Source of the DNA: Clostridium sp. BNL1100
Lineage (GTDB): Bacteria; Bacillota; Clostridia; Acetivibrionales; DSM-1351
Reading direction: 5' to 3'
Assembly (NCBI RefSeq): GCF_000244875.1
Contig: NC_016791.1
Coordinates: 4,345,001 to 4,409,000, forward strand
DNA length: 64,000 nt
A program made the translations under genes and the position numbers. Numbering within the stretch: the first letter of the stretch is position 1; every line of letters starts with the position of its first letter. Shown piece by piece: positions 1 to 10,753 of this stretch. The notes beneath the pieces are model-generated. The model saw only the letters and a list, made by a program, of their open reading frames with translations, was not told the origin of the DNA and made no database searches.

Positions 1-185
1 TCATCACACCATTCAAACCAGCAAATATCAGCCCAGTTCATCCATTCTTCCAACTTTTCCATATGCAACATATTGATAGTTATTTTCTGAATGTCATAAT
101 ACGCTGATAGTTTATTAGCTATATCCCCGATGAATTTGTCATCACCCTTTGAAAATAAAGCTAGTTTTATATTTTTGTCTCCCAT
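1..185 (-). CDS. Probable glycosyltransferase, N-terminal fragment (runs off the left edge)
   Basis: This open frame starts at an ATG at 183-185 and leaves the window after 61 codons, so only the N-terminus is visible. It has a beta-strand/loop opening (KLALFSKGDDKFIGDI) and then a tryptophan-rich stretch with WADICWFEWCD. This is the pattern seen at the start of GT-B type glycosyltransferases, but the catalytic part is outside the window. It is divergent from the collagen-like gene at 381. A second glycosyltransferase gene lies on the other side of that gene, which suggests a glycosylation role (inference). The upstream SD is weak (TTGGGG). Function is uncertain. Confidence 0.5.
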   Translation of the reverse strand, partial: MGDKNIKLALFSKGDDKFIGDIANKLSAYYDIQKITINMLHMEKLEEWMNWADICWFEWCD

Positions 186-380
186 GATAACCCCAAGCAT
201 AATAAATGTATCTGTTACTATTTATATGCTGCATATATGTTACACATAACGTCACTTTTTAATGTTTTTTGTTAACATAAGGAACAAATTGTGCTATACA
301 CCCATATACTGTATCGTAGCATACTAAATATTTAGAGTATGTCTATCACCAAAAACTTTCAAGGAGGTGACAAATTAAAA

Positions 381-2600
<2,220 letters not shown>

Positions 2601-2614
2601 TATTGTATTTTTAC

Positions 2615-2648
2615 ATTAGGATACCTCTTAGGGTATCCTAATGTTTTA
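2615..2648 (+). terminator. Intrinsic terminator of the collagen-like gene
   Basis: An 11-bp perfect stem (ATTAGGATACC / GGTATCCTAAT) with a 6-nt loop lies 14 bases after the stop codon, followed by GTTTT. The U-tract is short. Confidence 0.75.
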
Positions 2649-2731
2649 CCTATTACACCATAAAATAAATAAACAATATATTTGTTAATCTGAATATAAT
2701 ATTATAACTGTACATTAGAAAGGATTGGAAA

Positions 2732-3820
2732 ATGATAAGTATCAGTCTGTGTATGATTGTAAAGAATGAGGAAGAAACTCTTGCACGTTGTTTGGACACA
2801 GTAAAGGAGATAGTGGATGAGATTAACATTGTTGACACGGGTTCAACTGATAAGACAAAGGAAATAGCCTCCAGATATACCGACCGTGTTTTTGATTTTC
2901 CCTGGACTAACAGCTTTGCGGATGCTCGGAATGAATCATACAAGTATGCTACAAAGGACTATATCCTATACCTGGATGCAGATGATGTGCTATTAGAGGC
3001 TGATCAGGTTAAATTTAAAGAGTTAAAGGAAAGCCTCGACCCATCCGTAGAATCAGTATCAATGTATTATGATGCTGGAACGGATGAATTTGGTAATGTT
3101 ACTTTAAGATATAGACGTAACCGTCTTGTTAAAAGAGAGAAAAATTTTCGATGGTATGGAGATTGCCACAACTATATAGAAGTCAGCGGAAAAATTATTA
3201 ATTCAGAAGTAGCCATCACTCATAAAAAGATACGTCATTCAGTTGGGCGTACCGTGTCCATATTTGAAACAAAAAAACAGCGTGGGGATGCCTTTAGTGC
3301 CAGAGACTACTTCTATTACGGAAATGAATTAAGAGAAAATGGTCGTTATCAGGAAGCGATAGATAGTTATAATCAAAACCTTGCTTTGAAAGAGGGTTGG
3401 GTTGAAGACAAGATTTTTTCCTGTATATTCAAGGGGGACTGTTATCGGTATTTAAATGACAAAGAGAATGAGCTAACGGCTTTATTCCAATCATTTCAAT
3501 TTGCACCTCCAAGGGCAGAGGCCTGCTGCCGTATAGGGTATAATTTTCATCGTAACCGTCAGTATAAAACAGCTATTTTCTGGTATGAGCTTGCAACACA
3601 GCAAGTTCCTGATCCCGACAGGTGGAGCTTTATATATATGGCATATTACACCTGGTATCCACATTTACAGCTATGCGTATGTTACTACAATACAGGCGAT
3701 ATGCAAAAGGCCTATGAACATAATGAAATCGCTGCAGGGTACAGGCCGTCAGACTCCAGCGTTTTGTACAACAAAGAACTGTTTGCAAAAATGATAGAAG
3801 AAGGCAGGATCAAGCCATAA
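2732..3820 (+). CDS. Family 2 glycosyltransferase with C-terminal TPR-like region
   Basis: The 362-residue protein opens with the GT-A signature of GT2 enzymes: SLCMIVKNEEETLARCL, then DTGSTDKT, then a DXD-type metal/nucleotide-sugar motif LYLDADDV near residue 83. From about residue 190 it contains helical repeats such as YYGNELRENGRYQEAIDSY that look like tetratricopeptide units. There is no transmembrane segment, so it should be cytoplasmic. GAAAGGA precedes the ATG. It lies directly downstream of the collagen-like gene but behind its terminator. The obvious acceptor candidate is the threonine-rich repeat (inference). Sugar donor unknown. Confidence 0.85.
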   Translation: MISISLCMIVKNEEETLARCLDTVKEIVDEINIVDTGSTDKTKEIASRYTDRVFDFPWTNSFADARNESYKYATKDYILYLDADDVLLEADQVKFKELKESLDPSVESVSMYYDAGTDEFGNVTLRYRRNRLVKREKNFRWYGDCHNYIEVSGKIINSEVAITHKKIRHSVGRTVSIFETKKQRGDAFSARDYFYYGNELRENGRYQEAIDSYNQNLALKEGWVEDKIFSCIFKGDCYRYLNDKENELTALFQSFQFAPPRAEACCRIGYNFHRNRQYKTAIFWYELATQQVPDPDRWSFIYMAYYTWYPHLQLCVCYYNTGDMQKAYEHNEIAAGYRPSDSSVLYNKELFAKMIEEGRIKP

Positions 3821-3865
3821 ACAAAACAGCTGTTGCCCGTACTGCAACAGCTGTTTTGTTATATT
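3820..3865 (+). terminator. Strong hairpin terminator after the GT2 gene
   Basis: A 17-bp perfect stem with a 7-nt loop starts in the last base of the stop codon (AACAAAACAGCTGTTGC, 3820-3836) and ends TTTTGTT at 3860. It lies between convergent genes, and the A/T ends of the stem would allow it to work on both strands. Confidence 0.85.
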
Positions 3866-3883
3866 AGTTAATATGGTCTATTT

Positions 3884-4801
3884 TTATGGGAGTTTATTAC
3901 CTGCCGCCAAATATATCTCATACCACTCCTGTCTGGTAAGCTCGATTGTCGATGCCTTGCAAATATCCTTGAGACGGGATACATTGGTTGTGCCCACAAT
4001 TGGCTGCATTTTAGCAGGGTGTCTCAAAAGCCATGCAATAGCTATTGCTGTATTTGCAACACCTTTTTCCTGTGCCAGTTCATCTATTTTTTTATTGAGT
4101 TCAGGGAATTTAGCATTATTGAGAAATACCCCCTCGAAAAAACCGTACTGGAAAGGTGACCATGGCTGGATTGTAATGTCATTTAACCTGCAATAGTCCA
4201 ATATGCTTCCGTCTCTGTCAATAGAACCTTCGACTTTCATATTTACATTGATTCCTGCGTCTATCATTCCGGTATTTGTAATACTAAGCTGTAACTGATT
4301 TATAATTAGTTTCTGATTAAGGTATTTTTTCAGCAGCTCAATCTGCATTGGGTTCTGATTGCTTACTCCAAAATTTCTTACCTTTCCGTTACTTTGAAGA
4401 ATTGAAAAGGCCTCAGCAACTTCTTCCGGTTCAACAAGTGCATCCGGACGGTGCAGCAGCAGAACATCTATATAATCGGTCTGCAAACGTTTAAGGCTTC
4501 CGTCAACAGTTTCTAAAATATGCTCTTTTGAAAAATCATAATACCCTTGTCTTATCCCGCATTTTGTCTGAATTACGAACTTTTCCCTTATGCTTGGACG
4601 CATATCAACTGCCTGTGCAAATACTTCTTCTGATTTTCCGCCGCCGTAGATATCAGCATGGTCAAAAAAATCTATTCCCTCTTCCAAAGCAGTATTAATA
4701 AGGTTGGCTGCATCATTTTTAGACATCTCACTTATCCTCATACAGCCTAAAGAAATTTCAGAAGAAGTAAGTGCTCCGTTTCCAATGCTAATTCGTCTCA
4801 T
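3884..4801 (-). CDS. Aldo/keto reductase, YdhF-like
   Basis: 305 residues, the full length of the family. This is an NADPH-dependent carbonyl reductase fold. The catalytic tetrad is visible as D47, Y52 (HADIYGGGKSE), K80 (IQTKCG) and H117 (LLLHRPD). The C-terminal NADPH-binding part includes PIVGTTNVSRL. AGGAGG lies 8 nt before the ATG. The promoter upstream has the 19-bp spacer and dyad typical of MerR-activated genes. The same element precedes the iron alcohol dehydrogenase at 47713, so the enzyme probably serves aldehyde/ketone detoxification (inference). Substrate unknown. Confidence 0.92.
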   Translation of the reverse strand: MRRISIGNGALTSSEISLGCMRISEMSKNDAANLINTALEEGIDFFDHADIYGGGKSEEVFAQAVDMRPSIREKFVIQTKCGIRQGYYDFSKEHILETVDGSLKRLQTDYIDVLLLHRPDALVEPEEVAEAFSILQSNGKVRNFGVSNQNPMQIELLKKYLNQKLIINQLQLSITNTGMIDAGINVNMKVEGSIDRDGSILDYCRLNDITIQPWSPFQYGFFEGVFLNNAKFPELNKKIDELAQEKGVANTAIAIAWLLRHPAKMQPIVGTTNVSRLKDICKASTIELTRQEWYEIYLAAGNKLP

Positions 4802-4837
4802 AAAATCATCCTCCTGATATATTAAAACAATAACTGA

Positions 4838-4868
4838 ATTCTACACCTTAAAGTAAACTTTAAGTCAA
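4838..4868 (-). promoter_or_regulatory. MerR-type promoter of the aldo/keto reductase gene
   Basis: Read on the minus strand, TTGACT (4863-4868) and TAGAAT (4838-4843) are separated by 19 bp. The spacer carries the dyad CTTAAAGTTTACTTTAAG. A 19-bp spacer with a centred dyad is the hallmark of MerR-family activation. It is nearly identical to the element at 49014-49044. Confidence 0.8.
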
Positions 4869-4884
4869 TACTACTATTGTGTAC

Positions 4885-4937
4885 AAAAAATAGCTGCCGT
4901 AAAACCTGTTTTCTTTTTGGCTTTAATGCAGCTATTT
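4885..4937 (-). terminator. Terminator of the hexokinase gene
   Basis: A perfect 10-bp stem (AAATAGCTGC / GCAGCTATTT) is followed on the minus strand by a T-run. The loop is about 30 nt, unusually long. Confidence 0.6.
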
Positions 4938-4955
4938 GATCTTAAAAATTATCAA

Positions 4956-6251
4956 TTATTGTGTTACTGCAAACGCAGCAGCTATTGCAGCACCTAAACC
5001 TGAACCATCCTTTACAAGTCTTATTTCAATATTGGATGCGTCATCTCCAAGTGCATCTTTAAATGCCTCCTCCATAAGCTTCGGAGCGTTAGGCATTTTT
5101 TCATATATAGTTCCGTCTATTGCAATTACATGCTTATTATTTACCGAAGTACCGCTGTTTTCCTGATGGAAAAGGATTCCCATATGTGACACTGCTACAA
5201 GCCTAACAGTTCTTTTTAATATGGCCTCAGATACCTTCTTTATTACCTCAGCATCTTCTAATGTGCAATTATATTGTTCCTTTGTATTTGATGGATATAG
5301 AATAAAATTCTCAACCATTAATGCATTAAAGCTCTGGCTAAAAAATGCATCTGTATCGACACCTTCTGATGTAAATATTGCTTTGTTTTTATATAAATCC
5401 TGACAAACCTCTTTTAAAAGGCTTCCCATATAGTAACCTGAAACCATTTTTTCAAGCAGCTGCGCTCCCGGTATCTGACTATTTTTATCTATTATCTCAT
5501 CGTACTTAGTTACAGGAAGTCCAACATTGTAGTTACCTGATTCCATGTTTACAATCATCTTCTGACCGTTAAGAGGATGATTGTTCTCCAGATAACATGT
5601 GTTATGGCCTGTCCCCATAATAGAGCCAATATCCGCTGCCTGATAACTGTACATGGCTACCAGCAAGGTACCTACAGTATCATTCAGTATTGCAACCGGC
5701 TTAACATTTATGTTTCTTGCCTTCAAAGCCTGTCCAAGCAGCTTATTTATATTCTGACCCTCAACCCCGGAGGTTGTTATTTCCTTTGTCCACTGGATAA
5801 GGTAAGCATCGTTTATTCCTTCCTGCCTGCAAGGGAATGAAAATGTGTTTCCGAGATACAAAGTTTCCCCCGGCTCAACCATTTTACCTATACATTCGGC
5901 CATATAACCAAAAAGCTGCTTTTCATCGGAATCTGACTTTGTAAGGTCATAATTTTTTTCCTTATTTATAAGCTTCTCTTTTATTTCAGAAACTTTTTCA
6001 AAATTTCCACTGCTTATCTTATACTTTGTACATCTAAAATTAGTGCCACCCATGTCTATGGTCATAAAAGTACCCTGTTCTTTTCCAGTAGGCTTTCCAA
6101 TGTATGAAGGAAGCATTTTAAGACAGGTTTTTTCGCCTTTCAGGCTTTTTTCCATAGTTTCCTTAAACAGTGTTGCTATTCTCAGCATACTTTCTCTGTC
6201 AACCTCAAAATTATTAATAACATCTTTTATTATTTCAGAATTGAACCCCAT
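4956..6251 (-). CDS. Eukaryotic-type hexokinase
   Basis: 431 residues, matching a single hexokinase_1 + hexokinase_2 unit rather than the shorter ROK or Glk-type bacterial glucokinases. Visible motifs are the phosphate-1 loop IDMGGTNFR (65-73), WTKEITTSGVEG (154-165) and NDTVGT (190-195) with D191 as the expected catalytic base. Further on are GTGHNTCY (213-220), then NMESGNYN, EKMVSGYYMG and the C-terminal IAIDGTIYEKMP. It should phosphorylate glucose or another hexose at C6 with ATP. GAGAGGTG precedes the ATG. It is apparently monocistronic. In an organism living on cellulose breakdown products it would act on glucose released from cellodextrins (inference). Confidence 0.92.
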   Translation of the reverse strand: MGFNSEIIKDVINNFEVDRESMLRIATLFKETMEKSLKGEKTCLKMLPSYIGKPTGKEQGTFMTIDMGGTNFRCTKYKISSGNFEKVSEIKEKLINKEKNYDLTKSDSDEKQLFGYMAECIGKMVEPGETLYLGNTFSFPCRQEGINDAYLIQWTKEITTSGVEGQNINKLLGQALKARNINVKPVAILNDTVGTLLVAMYSYQAADIGSIMGTGHNTCYLENNHPLNGQKMIVNMESGNYNVGLPVTKYDEIIDKNSQIPGAQLLEKMVSGYYMGSLLKEVCQDLYKNKAIFTSEGVDTDAFFSQSFNALMVENFILYPSNTKEQYNCTLEDAEVIKKVSEAILKRTVRLVAVSHMGILFHQENSGTSVNNKHVIAIDGTIYEKMPNAPKLMEEAFKDALGDDASNIEIRLVKDGSGLGAAIAAAFAVTQ

Positions 6252-6315
6252 TACGCACCTCTCAAATGTATAATTTTAAATATTAACCTGATTGTATTGT
6301 AACTTTTGTATGCGG

Positions 6316-7161
6316 TCAAGCTTGAATTACTCCATTTATAAATGACATTGCCTTTAGAAGTTCATCCGTTTTTTCATTTTGGTAAAATAATTCAAAGGTT
6401 TTCTTAGTACAGAACATATATTTCAGTACCATTCCCTTTTCCGTTGATTCAAGGGATACGCTTTTTACGGAATTCAAAGGTATAAATATCAAATCTCCAC
6501 ATATGTCCTTTTCGTCCATTGGTTCATACTTTTCCTTGAAAACTACTATCTCATTATTACTTACAATTGAGTAGTGCGTTTGAGTAATGATTTTCCTGAA
6601 TATTGACCAGTATCTGTCATATACTCTCCTTTGATAGAGTTCCAATACAGATATCTGATTTTTAAATAATGCCTCGGTTGTCAAAACCTTGCCTACATAT
6701 GCCGGTTCATGGCTGGTGTATTCACCCAATTTAACGGCATCGGCAGGGCCTCTCCCCTGTATAATAAACTCCCGCATTTCCTTTACCAATCGGTTCATAA
6801 TTTCTTCTGCAAAAGAATCAAAGAATATTCTTTCCCTGCCTTCTTCCCTATAGTAAATATTAAGACAAACAGGCTTGGGAAGTCCTTCTATAACTATGTA
6901 ATTAATTTCGTTATATTCAATAGTATATTTCGATATACTTCCGTTTACTTTTTTTAAAATGACAATTCTATTTTCGTATATTAATAAAAATTTTTCAAAT
7001 GCATTATGCTTTTCGTTTGTAAGAGAGGAACACATTATTATATTGACAGGGCTGAGTTCAGCTTGCATCAGAATATTATAATATTCCTCGTATTCATTTT
7101 TAAGAAGTTCTATATCATTCTCAATAAAGTCTTTTGCATTTGACCCATCGGTATAAAACAT
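6316..7161 (-). CDS. Conserved hypothetical protein
   Basis: The start is the ATG at 7161 behind AAAGGAG; a longer frame to 7242 has no SD. The 281-residue product has no signal peptide or membrane segment. Two stretches (about residues 45-140 and 185-275) look like small beta-rich modules with alternating hydrophobic residues (FEKFLLIYENRIVILKK and YSIVSNNEIVVFKEKY), reminiscent of PH/GRAM-type domains. That resemblance is only by eye and I do not recognise the family. It lies between hexokinase and the amidase, on the same strand. Confidence 0.7.
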   Translation of the reverse strand: MFYTDGSNAKDFIENDIELLKNEYEEYYNILMQAELSPVNIIMCSSLTNEKHNAFEKFLLIYENRIVILKKVNGSISKYTIEYNEINYIVIEGLPKPVCLNIYYREEGRERIFFDSFAEEIMNRLVKEMREFIIQGRGPADAVKLGEYTSHEPAYVGKVLTTEALFKNQISVLELYQRRVYDRYWSIFRKIITQTHYSIVSNNEIVVFKEKYEPMDEKDICGDLIFIPLNSVKSVSLESTEKGMVLKYMFCTKKTFELFYQNEKTDELLKAMSFINGVIQA

Positions 7162-7255
7162 ATCTTCACTCCTTTTACAGCTGGGATTAAAAAATTCCCC
7201 GTAAGTATAATTGTACAAAATTATATAATATTTGTAAAACAAAAAAATATGTCTG

Positions 7256-8038
7256 TTATTTTTCCTTTACGTATTTAATAAGCCCCTCTGTAATACCTGC
7301 TACCATTTTGTTCTGATAATCATCTGTATTAAGACGCTTATCTTCCTCCGGGTTAGTCATAAATCCCATTTCAAGAAGAATTACAGGTACCCTTGACCAA
7401 TTAAACCCTGTCAATTCTGATGTCTCTTGGATACCTCTTGATTTGGCTTTTGTGTGTTCTATTACACCTGCTAGAACAAGTTCCCCTGCTTTTCTGCTAT
7501 TTTTCAGAAGTTCTTTATCCTTTATATACTTATTTCCGGGTATCATCATCAGTACTCCGGACACACTGCTGTCATTTGTGCCGTTCCCATGTATACGTAT
7601 GGTAAGATCCACTTTAGAGGAATTCCAGAATTTTGCCCGTTCTACATTTGTGAGCCCGCATACTTCAGTTTCCCTAACCATAATTACTTTTGCACCATTT
7701 TGTTTCAACGATTCTCTAAGCTTTTTAGCTACCGTAAGATTAAGACTTGCTTCCGATATCCCTGTAGCTACGCCCATTGTACCGCTTGCATTTGCTGCTT
7801 TTTGAATTTCAGCGTTGGGAGCTATAGGCTCAGTTTCCTTATTTGAACCTGTGGTTTTGCCATGCCCCGGATCTATGCACACAGTAAGGTCTTTAAGTGG
7901 AGTACTGCTAACAGTCTGAACCTCTTTACCTACTTGATGTGAAAAATCCCGATTTATGTCAACATGATTGGCAACCCCATATCCTAAAATTATAGAAACG
8001 GCTAGGGCTATTACGTATATTTTTATATTTCTCATCAT
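7256..8038 (-). CDS. N-acetylmuramoyl-L-alanine amidase (Amidase_3), membrane-anchored or secreted
   Basis: 260 residues. An N-terminal hydrophobic segment (IYVIALAVSIILGYGVA) serves as signal or anchor. The catalytic domain carries the zinc ligands and base of the CwlB/AmiC family: DPGHG with H59, E96 in GISEASLNL, H150 in IRIHGNG, and E223 in LLEMGFMTNPEED. It should cleave the amide bond between MurNAc and L-alanine in peptidoglycan. GGGAG lies 7 nt before the first of two tandem ATG codons. No cell-wall binding repeat is present. A spore-related role is possible but not shown. Confidence 0.92.
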   Translation of the reverse strand: MMRNIKIYVIALAVSIILGYGVANHVDINRDFSHQVGKEVQTVSSTPLKDLTVCIDPGHGKTTGSNKETEPIAPNAEIQKAANASGTMGVATGISEASLNLTVAKKLRESLKQNGAKVIMVRETEVCGLTNVERAKFWNSSKVDLTIRIHGNGTNDSSVSGVLMMIPGNKYIKDKELLKNSRKAGELVLAGVIEHTKAKSRGIQETSELTGFNWSRVPVILLEMGFMTNPEEDKRLNTDDYQNKMVAGITEGLIKYVKEK

Positions 8039-8167
8039 ATAAACTCCCTGTTATTTTTTTAGTATAATAGTAGTTTTTGTATTTTTATCTAATTTTATTA
8101 TAAAAAAGATATTACAATCATTATATTTTATAAGTTAACCCAGTGATTGTTTTCATTTTCACGTTAA

Positions 8168-8203
8168 ACAAAGAGCCAATCACAATAGTGATTAGCTCTT
8201 TGT
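8168..8203 (-). terminator. Terminator of the chemoreceptor gene
   Basis: A 16-bp stem with one wobble and a 4-nt loop (ACAAAGAGC... / ...GCTCTTTGT) lies 38 bases after the chemoreceptor stop codon on the minus strand. Confidence 0.7.
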
Positions 8204-8240
8204 CTTTATAATATAAAGTTATATTTGATTTGCTAACAAT

Positions 8241-10436
8241 TTACTCTGTCTTAAATTTAGAAATCTGGCTTCTTAAATTAACTGACAGATCATTAAGAGT
8301 CTTAGCATGGTTTGCCAGATCCTCCGCCGATGCCATCTGCTCTTGTGTGCTGGCTGATATTTCTTCGGTGGTAGCTGCTGATTCCTCAGCCACAGCTGAA
8401 ATGTTCTCCATGGATTCCATTACTTTTTCTTTCGAAACCATTATATTCTCAACTGATTTTTCAGTTCTTTCAATATTTTCAATAACTTCATCCATAGCAC
8501 TAAATACAGTTTTGAACAATTCCTGAGTATTATTTACTGCATTTATCTGCTCACTCACAACCTCATTTGATTTAAGAACTTCCTGTACAGTATCATTTGT
8601 TTTTTGTTCAATATCGGCAATAATACTGTTAATACTTCCGGTAAACTCTTTTGACTGGTCAGCAAGCTTTTTAACTTCGTTTGCTACAACCGCAAAGCCC
8701 TTTCCTGCCTCGCCTGCACGTGCGGCTTCAATAGCAGCATTAAGTGATAAAAGGTTCGTTTGCTCGGATATATTCACCATCATTTTAAGTATTTTTTGTA
8801 TTTCCTTCATGCTGGAACTTAAATCATTAATATTTTCAGAAACTTTAGCTGTAGTATTGCTTACCTGGCTCGACTTAGTATTAAGTTCCTTGATAGTTGC
8901 ACTTGCTGTTTTGTTCAACCCGCTGATTTCACGTGCAATTGATGTAACCTTGGACACATCCTCTTCAACATATACAATACCTTGAGCCAGTTTGTCCATA
9001 TGGCTTACACTTTCATTTATCTCTTCTGCCTGATCTGTAGAACCCTTTGCAATCTGTTCTATTGTAAGAGCTACCTGTTCCGAAGAACTATAGGCTGCTT
9101 CAGAGGCAGTTGCTATCTTCTGTGCAGAATTAAGCACACCTTGCGAAGAACCTCTTACACTTGCTACCAGCTTGTTTATATTGGTTATCATTTCATTAAA
9201 GTTATGACACACATCTGAAATTTCGTCGTTTTCATTGTCATTTATAGTACCGGTTAAATCGCCTTCTTTTGCCCTTTTCATTGCAGCTGTTACCTTTTCC
9301 AACGGTGTTGAAACACTTCTGGCAATTACAATACATAGGAGTATAGCTATGAGGAAGCAAATAATTCCGATTATAATTGTCTTAGTTCTAAGGCTGTTTG
9401 CTTCTTTGTTTAAATATGAATAAGGTACAACTGAAGCAAGATACCAGTCTTTATTGCCTATCTTCGTATATGTAATCAAACTTTTACTTCCGCCAACCTT
9501 CAAATCAATATGTCCTGACTTTACATCACCCTTTATAGCCTTAGTGATGTTAGTAGCCAGATTTTTGGAGTCATCATTCGACTTATTTACGGGATACATG
9601 TCTTCCATTCTTGAGGATACGATTTTACCGTTTGAGTCTACAACTAAAATCGGAAAACCCTTACCCTTATCATCTTTTCCCGTCTCCATATCTTCATAGC
9701 TGTCTGCAAGGAAATTTACTTTAGGTATTAAAACAATTTTAGCAATATCTTTACCAAAAGTAGTTGATTTAACATTGCTGATAACTCCTGTATATGAGCC
9801 GTTATTAACTTCAATATCTGCCCACTTCATCTTGTTTTCAGCCAGTTTAATTGCCTTTTCCTTGTTGACTTCTAGACTGTTGCTTGTGTATACCTGCGCT
9901 CGCCCAAAGTTGTTTCCGTACATAACAGTACAGTTTAGTATACCACCTGCTACTGTGAACTTATTTGTCAGGATTGTCTGAAGTTCTCTTTCCTTGGTCA
10001 TCTCTTCAAATTGATCCCCTGTCCCATATGTATTCAGTATGTTTTGTACTGAGGTATTCATACCAATATCGTTAATATAACTTTCTATATTTTTTATTTG
10101 GCTGCTAAGTACTACACCAGTTTGTTTAATTGTCTCTAAAGAATATGTTTTTACATTAGTGTCAATTGTATTGGTTGAGCTCGTATAAGAAAATATACCT
10201 GTAACCAAAAGCATAATCATCAGAAGTAAATTGAAAGACATTATTAATCTATTCTTAATCTTGAACCTTCTCAGGAAGACAGATTTCCCGGAAAACGTGT
10301 TACCTACAGCTCCCTTGGTTTTACCTGCTTTACCTACCGGCTTTTTCTCTAGCAATTTCTTTACAGTTGATATCACAGCCGATACAGCCGAAGAAAAGAA
10401 TAATGTGATTTTCTTACCGATACCGTTCATTTTCAT
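8241..10436 (-). CDS. Methyl-accepting chemotaxis protein with periplasmic sensor
   Basis: The start is the ATG at 10436 behind GGAGG (7 nt); a longer open frame to 10637 has no SD. The 731-residue protein has a basic cytoplasmic N-terminus of about 60 residues, longer than usual. Then come transmembrane helix 1 ([19 protein letters not shown]), an extracellular sensor of roughly 250 residues of the Cache type, helix 2 ([20 protein letters not shown]) and HAMP. The long methyl-accepting coiled coil ends with the CheA/CheW-binding hairpin ([21 protein letters not shown]). No CheR/CheB-tethering pentapeptide is seen. The ligand is unknown. Confidence 0.93.
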   Translation of the reverse strand: MKMNGIGKKITLFFSSAVSAVISTVKKLLEKKPVGKAGKTKGAVGNTFSGKSVFLRRFKIKNRLIMSFNLLLMIMLLVTGIFSYTSSTNTIDTNVKTYSLETIKQTGVVLSSQIKNIESYINDIGMNTSVQNILNTYGTGDQFEEMTKERELQTILTNKFTVAGGILNCTVMYGNNFGRAQVYTSNSLEVNKEKAIKLAENKMKWADIEVNNGSYTGVISNVKSTTFGKDIAKIVLIPKVNFLADSYEDMETGKDDKGKGFPILVVDSNGKIVSSRMEDMYPVNKSNDDSKNLATNITKAIKGDVKSGHIDLKVGGSKSLITYTKIGNKDWYLASVVPYSYLNKEANSLRTKTIIIGIICFLIAILLCIVIARSVSTPLEKVTAAMKRAKEGDLTGTINDNENDEISDVCHNFNEMITNINKLVASVRGSSQGVLNSAQKIATASEAAYSSSEQVALTIEQIAKGSTDQAEEINESVSHMDKLAQGIVYVEEDVSKVTSIAREISGLNKTASATIKELNTKSSQVSNTTAKVSENINDLSSSMKEIQKILKMMVNISEQTNLLSLNAAIEAARAGEAGKGFAVVANEVKKLADQSKEFTGSINSIIADIEQKTNDTVQEVLKSNEVVSEQINAVNNTQELFKTVFSAMDEVIENIERTEKSVENIMVSKEKVMESMENISAVAEESAATTEEISASTQEQMASAEDLANHAKTLNDLSVNLRSQISKFKTE

Positions 10437-10753
10437 ATGCTTACCTCCACAATTTAAACTTGTATTATAACAATTTAAGTCTTCTACAATTACTTTGTCT
10501 CTGGTACCATAATTACATAATATGACCTGTGGAACATTAGCAGAGTATTCAAAAAAGCCAAAAATATCAGAATACTCATTAATTTTTACAATTCTATCAT
10601 ACTTCACCAAAGGTATTTTATCAAGTACTTTAGTCATATATTAACAAATCCAGAGAATTTGTCAGATTGTTTTTTTGTCTAAATATACTAAATTATTTAT
10701 TTTTTTATAATTTATGGTAACATTATAGGTAAACATGCGGAATTATCTTCCAA
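10437..10753. other. Intergenic region upstream of the chemoreceptor
   Basis: 317 bases between the chemoreceptor and the DUF4179 gene. It holds the SD of the chemoreceptor, an in-frame open but SD-less 67-codon extension judged non-coding, and an AT-rich segment (10640-10720) suited to a promoter. I see no other gene, repeat or clear terminator. Confidence 0.5.

Noticed and set aside
10437-10637. In-frame N-terminal extension of the chemoreceptor by 67 codons
   Set aside because: No SD before the upstream ATG, and a perfect GGAGG stands 7 nt before the ATG at 10436.
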